Shown here in pieces: positions 63,699 through 64,000 of a stretch of 64,000 bases of DNA. Made by a program: the position numbers and the translations under genes. The stretch is from Iningainema tapete BLCC-T55 (GTDB taxonomy: Bacteria > Cyanobacteriota > Cyanobacteriia > Cyanobacteriales > Nostocaceae). Under the pieces are notes generated by a model. It ran no database searches, had not been told where the DNA came from, and saw only the letters and a program-made list of their open reading frames with translations. The stretch covers positions 23,362 to 87,361 of the forward strand of contig NZ_JACXAE010000043.1 in assembly GCF_014698965.1 (NCBI RefSeq). The letters are read 5' to 3'. Within the stretch, counting starts at the first letter, position 1. Each line of letters begins with the position of its first letter.

Positions 63699-64000
63699 AT
63701 GAAACTGAGAGTAAAACGACGAAGATTTGGTCAACTAGTAATAGCAGGTACGGTAACAACTGTTGTCGGAGATTTTAGCAATAAAATCCTTGCACAAACT
63801 CGCGTTCAGTCGCCTACAGCAGCATCAGCGCTGGATGAGAGCGTTGATGTCACACTTTCAATCAACAGTAAGAAGTACCCACTAAAAATCGACCCGCGTG
63901 TGACGTTACTTGATGCACTACGCGAAAATATCGGGCTGACAGGCTCGAAAAAAGGCTGCGATCATGGACAGTGCGGTGCATGTACGGTGCTCGTTGATGG
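63699..64000 (+). CDS. [2Fe-2S] subunit of an xanthine dehydrogenase-family oxidoreductase (cut by window edge)
   Basis: 100 codons visible. An N-terminal KLRVKRRRFGQLVIAGTVTT segment with adjacent arginines suggests Tat export. Then VDVTLSINSKKYPLKIDPRV, TLLDALRENIGLTGSKKGCD and HGQCGACTVLVD: the plant-type ferredoxin cluster motif Cx4CxxC. PaoA/YagT-like subunits of periplasmic aldehyde oxidoreductases have this build and act with FAD and molybdopterin subunits, expected beyond the edge. Controlled probably by the divergent TetR regulator. Confidence 0.92.
   Translation, partial: MKLRVKRRRFGQLVIAGTVTTVVGDFSNKILAQTRVQSPTAASALDESVDVTLSINSKKYPLKIDPRVTLLDALRENIGLTGSKKGCDHGQCGACTVLVD

Overview
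The window reads as chromosome of a filamentous, probably heterocyst-forming cyanobacterium (Nostocales-like). The signs are many GCGATCGC (HIP1-type) octamers, CP43-like antenna genes with flavodoxin, an RRM protein next to rpsU, a CAAD/CURT1-type thylakoid protein, AAA/WD40 signalling proteins, pentapeptide-repeat proteins, and dispersed hairpin and heptamer repeats. No rRNA, tRNA, CRISPR array or intact insertion sequence was seen. Both edges cut genes: a WD40 protein on the left and an xanthine-dehydrogenase-type iron-sulfur subunit on the right.

Layout. 1-4.7 kb: a Ser/Thr kinase-AAA protein and, overlapping it by one base, an AAA-WD40 protein. 4.9-7.0 kb: rpsU and an RRM protein among Uma2-type gene debris, then a TPR-like protein. 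7.3-8.7 kb: an AT-rich two-gene island, a DUF4365-like gene split by an in-frame stop plus an overlapping unknown gene. 8.9-10.7 kb: a subtilase and a free-standing propeptide-like protein. 11-16 kb: a membrane protein, an LVIVD protein, a LysR regulator and a Tat-type amine oxidase. 16-26.4 kb: an icfG-like locus (SpoIIE/PP2C phosphatase, VOC protein, NTF2-like protein, DJ-1/PfpI, AGE epimerase, O-methyltransferase, two STAS antagonists, glycogen debranching enzyme, HATPase kinase). This is a partner-switching regulatory set fused to carbon metabolism genes.

26.4-40.2 kb: a C-P lyase phosphonate locus. A 2H phosphoesterase, a PhnF-type GntR regulator and an SLH porin face phnD-C-E-E-G-H-I-J-K-L-M, which has mostly overlapping or very close junctions. 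40.2-45.5 kb: Ca2+/H+ antiporter, ilvD, pentapeptide protein, a Uma2-fragment/TenA fusion and an intact Uma2 gene. 45.6-50.8 kb: an iron-stress cluster (isiA, a CP43-PsaL fusion, an isiC-like hydrolase, flavodoxin isiB) with a Fur-like dyad in front. 50.9-52.1 kb: a CobW GTPase behind a cobalamin riboswitch. 52.1-60.5 kb: pentapeptide proteins and a stress set (triple-repeat stress protein, BON lipoprotein, CAAD protein, hydrophilic protein, CPA2 antiporter with USP domains). 60.5-64 kb: a decayed antitoxin/VapC pair, an APC permease, a lipoprotein methyltransferase, a TetR regulator and the cut oxidoreductase gene.

The most novel signal is noncoding. About 150 nt in front of the icfG-like operon (17647-17796) aligns almost without gaps to about 150 nt in front of phnD (30776-30926). 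The shared block has a 24-bp dyad at its upstream end and a hairpin at its downstream end, and a further copy of the dyad lies at 30409-30432. This suggests one shared regulator or leader RNA controlling carbon-metabolism and phosphonate operons.
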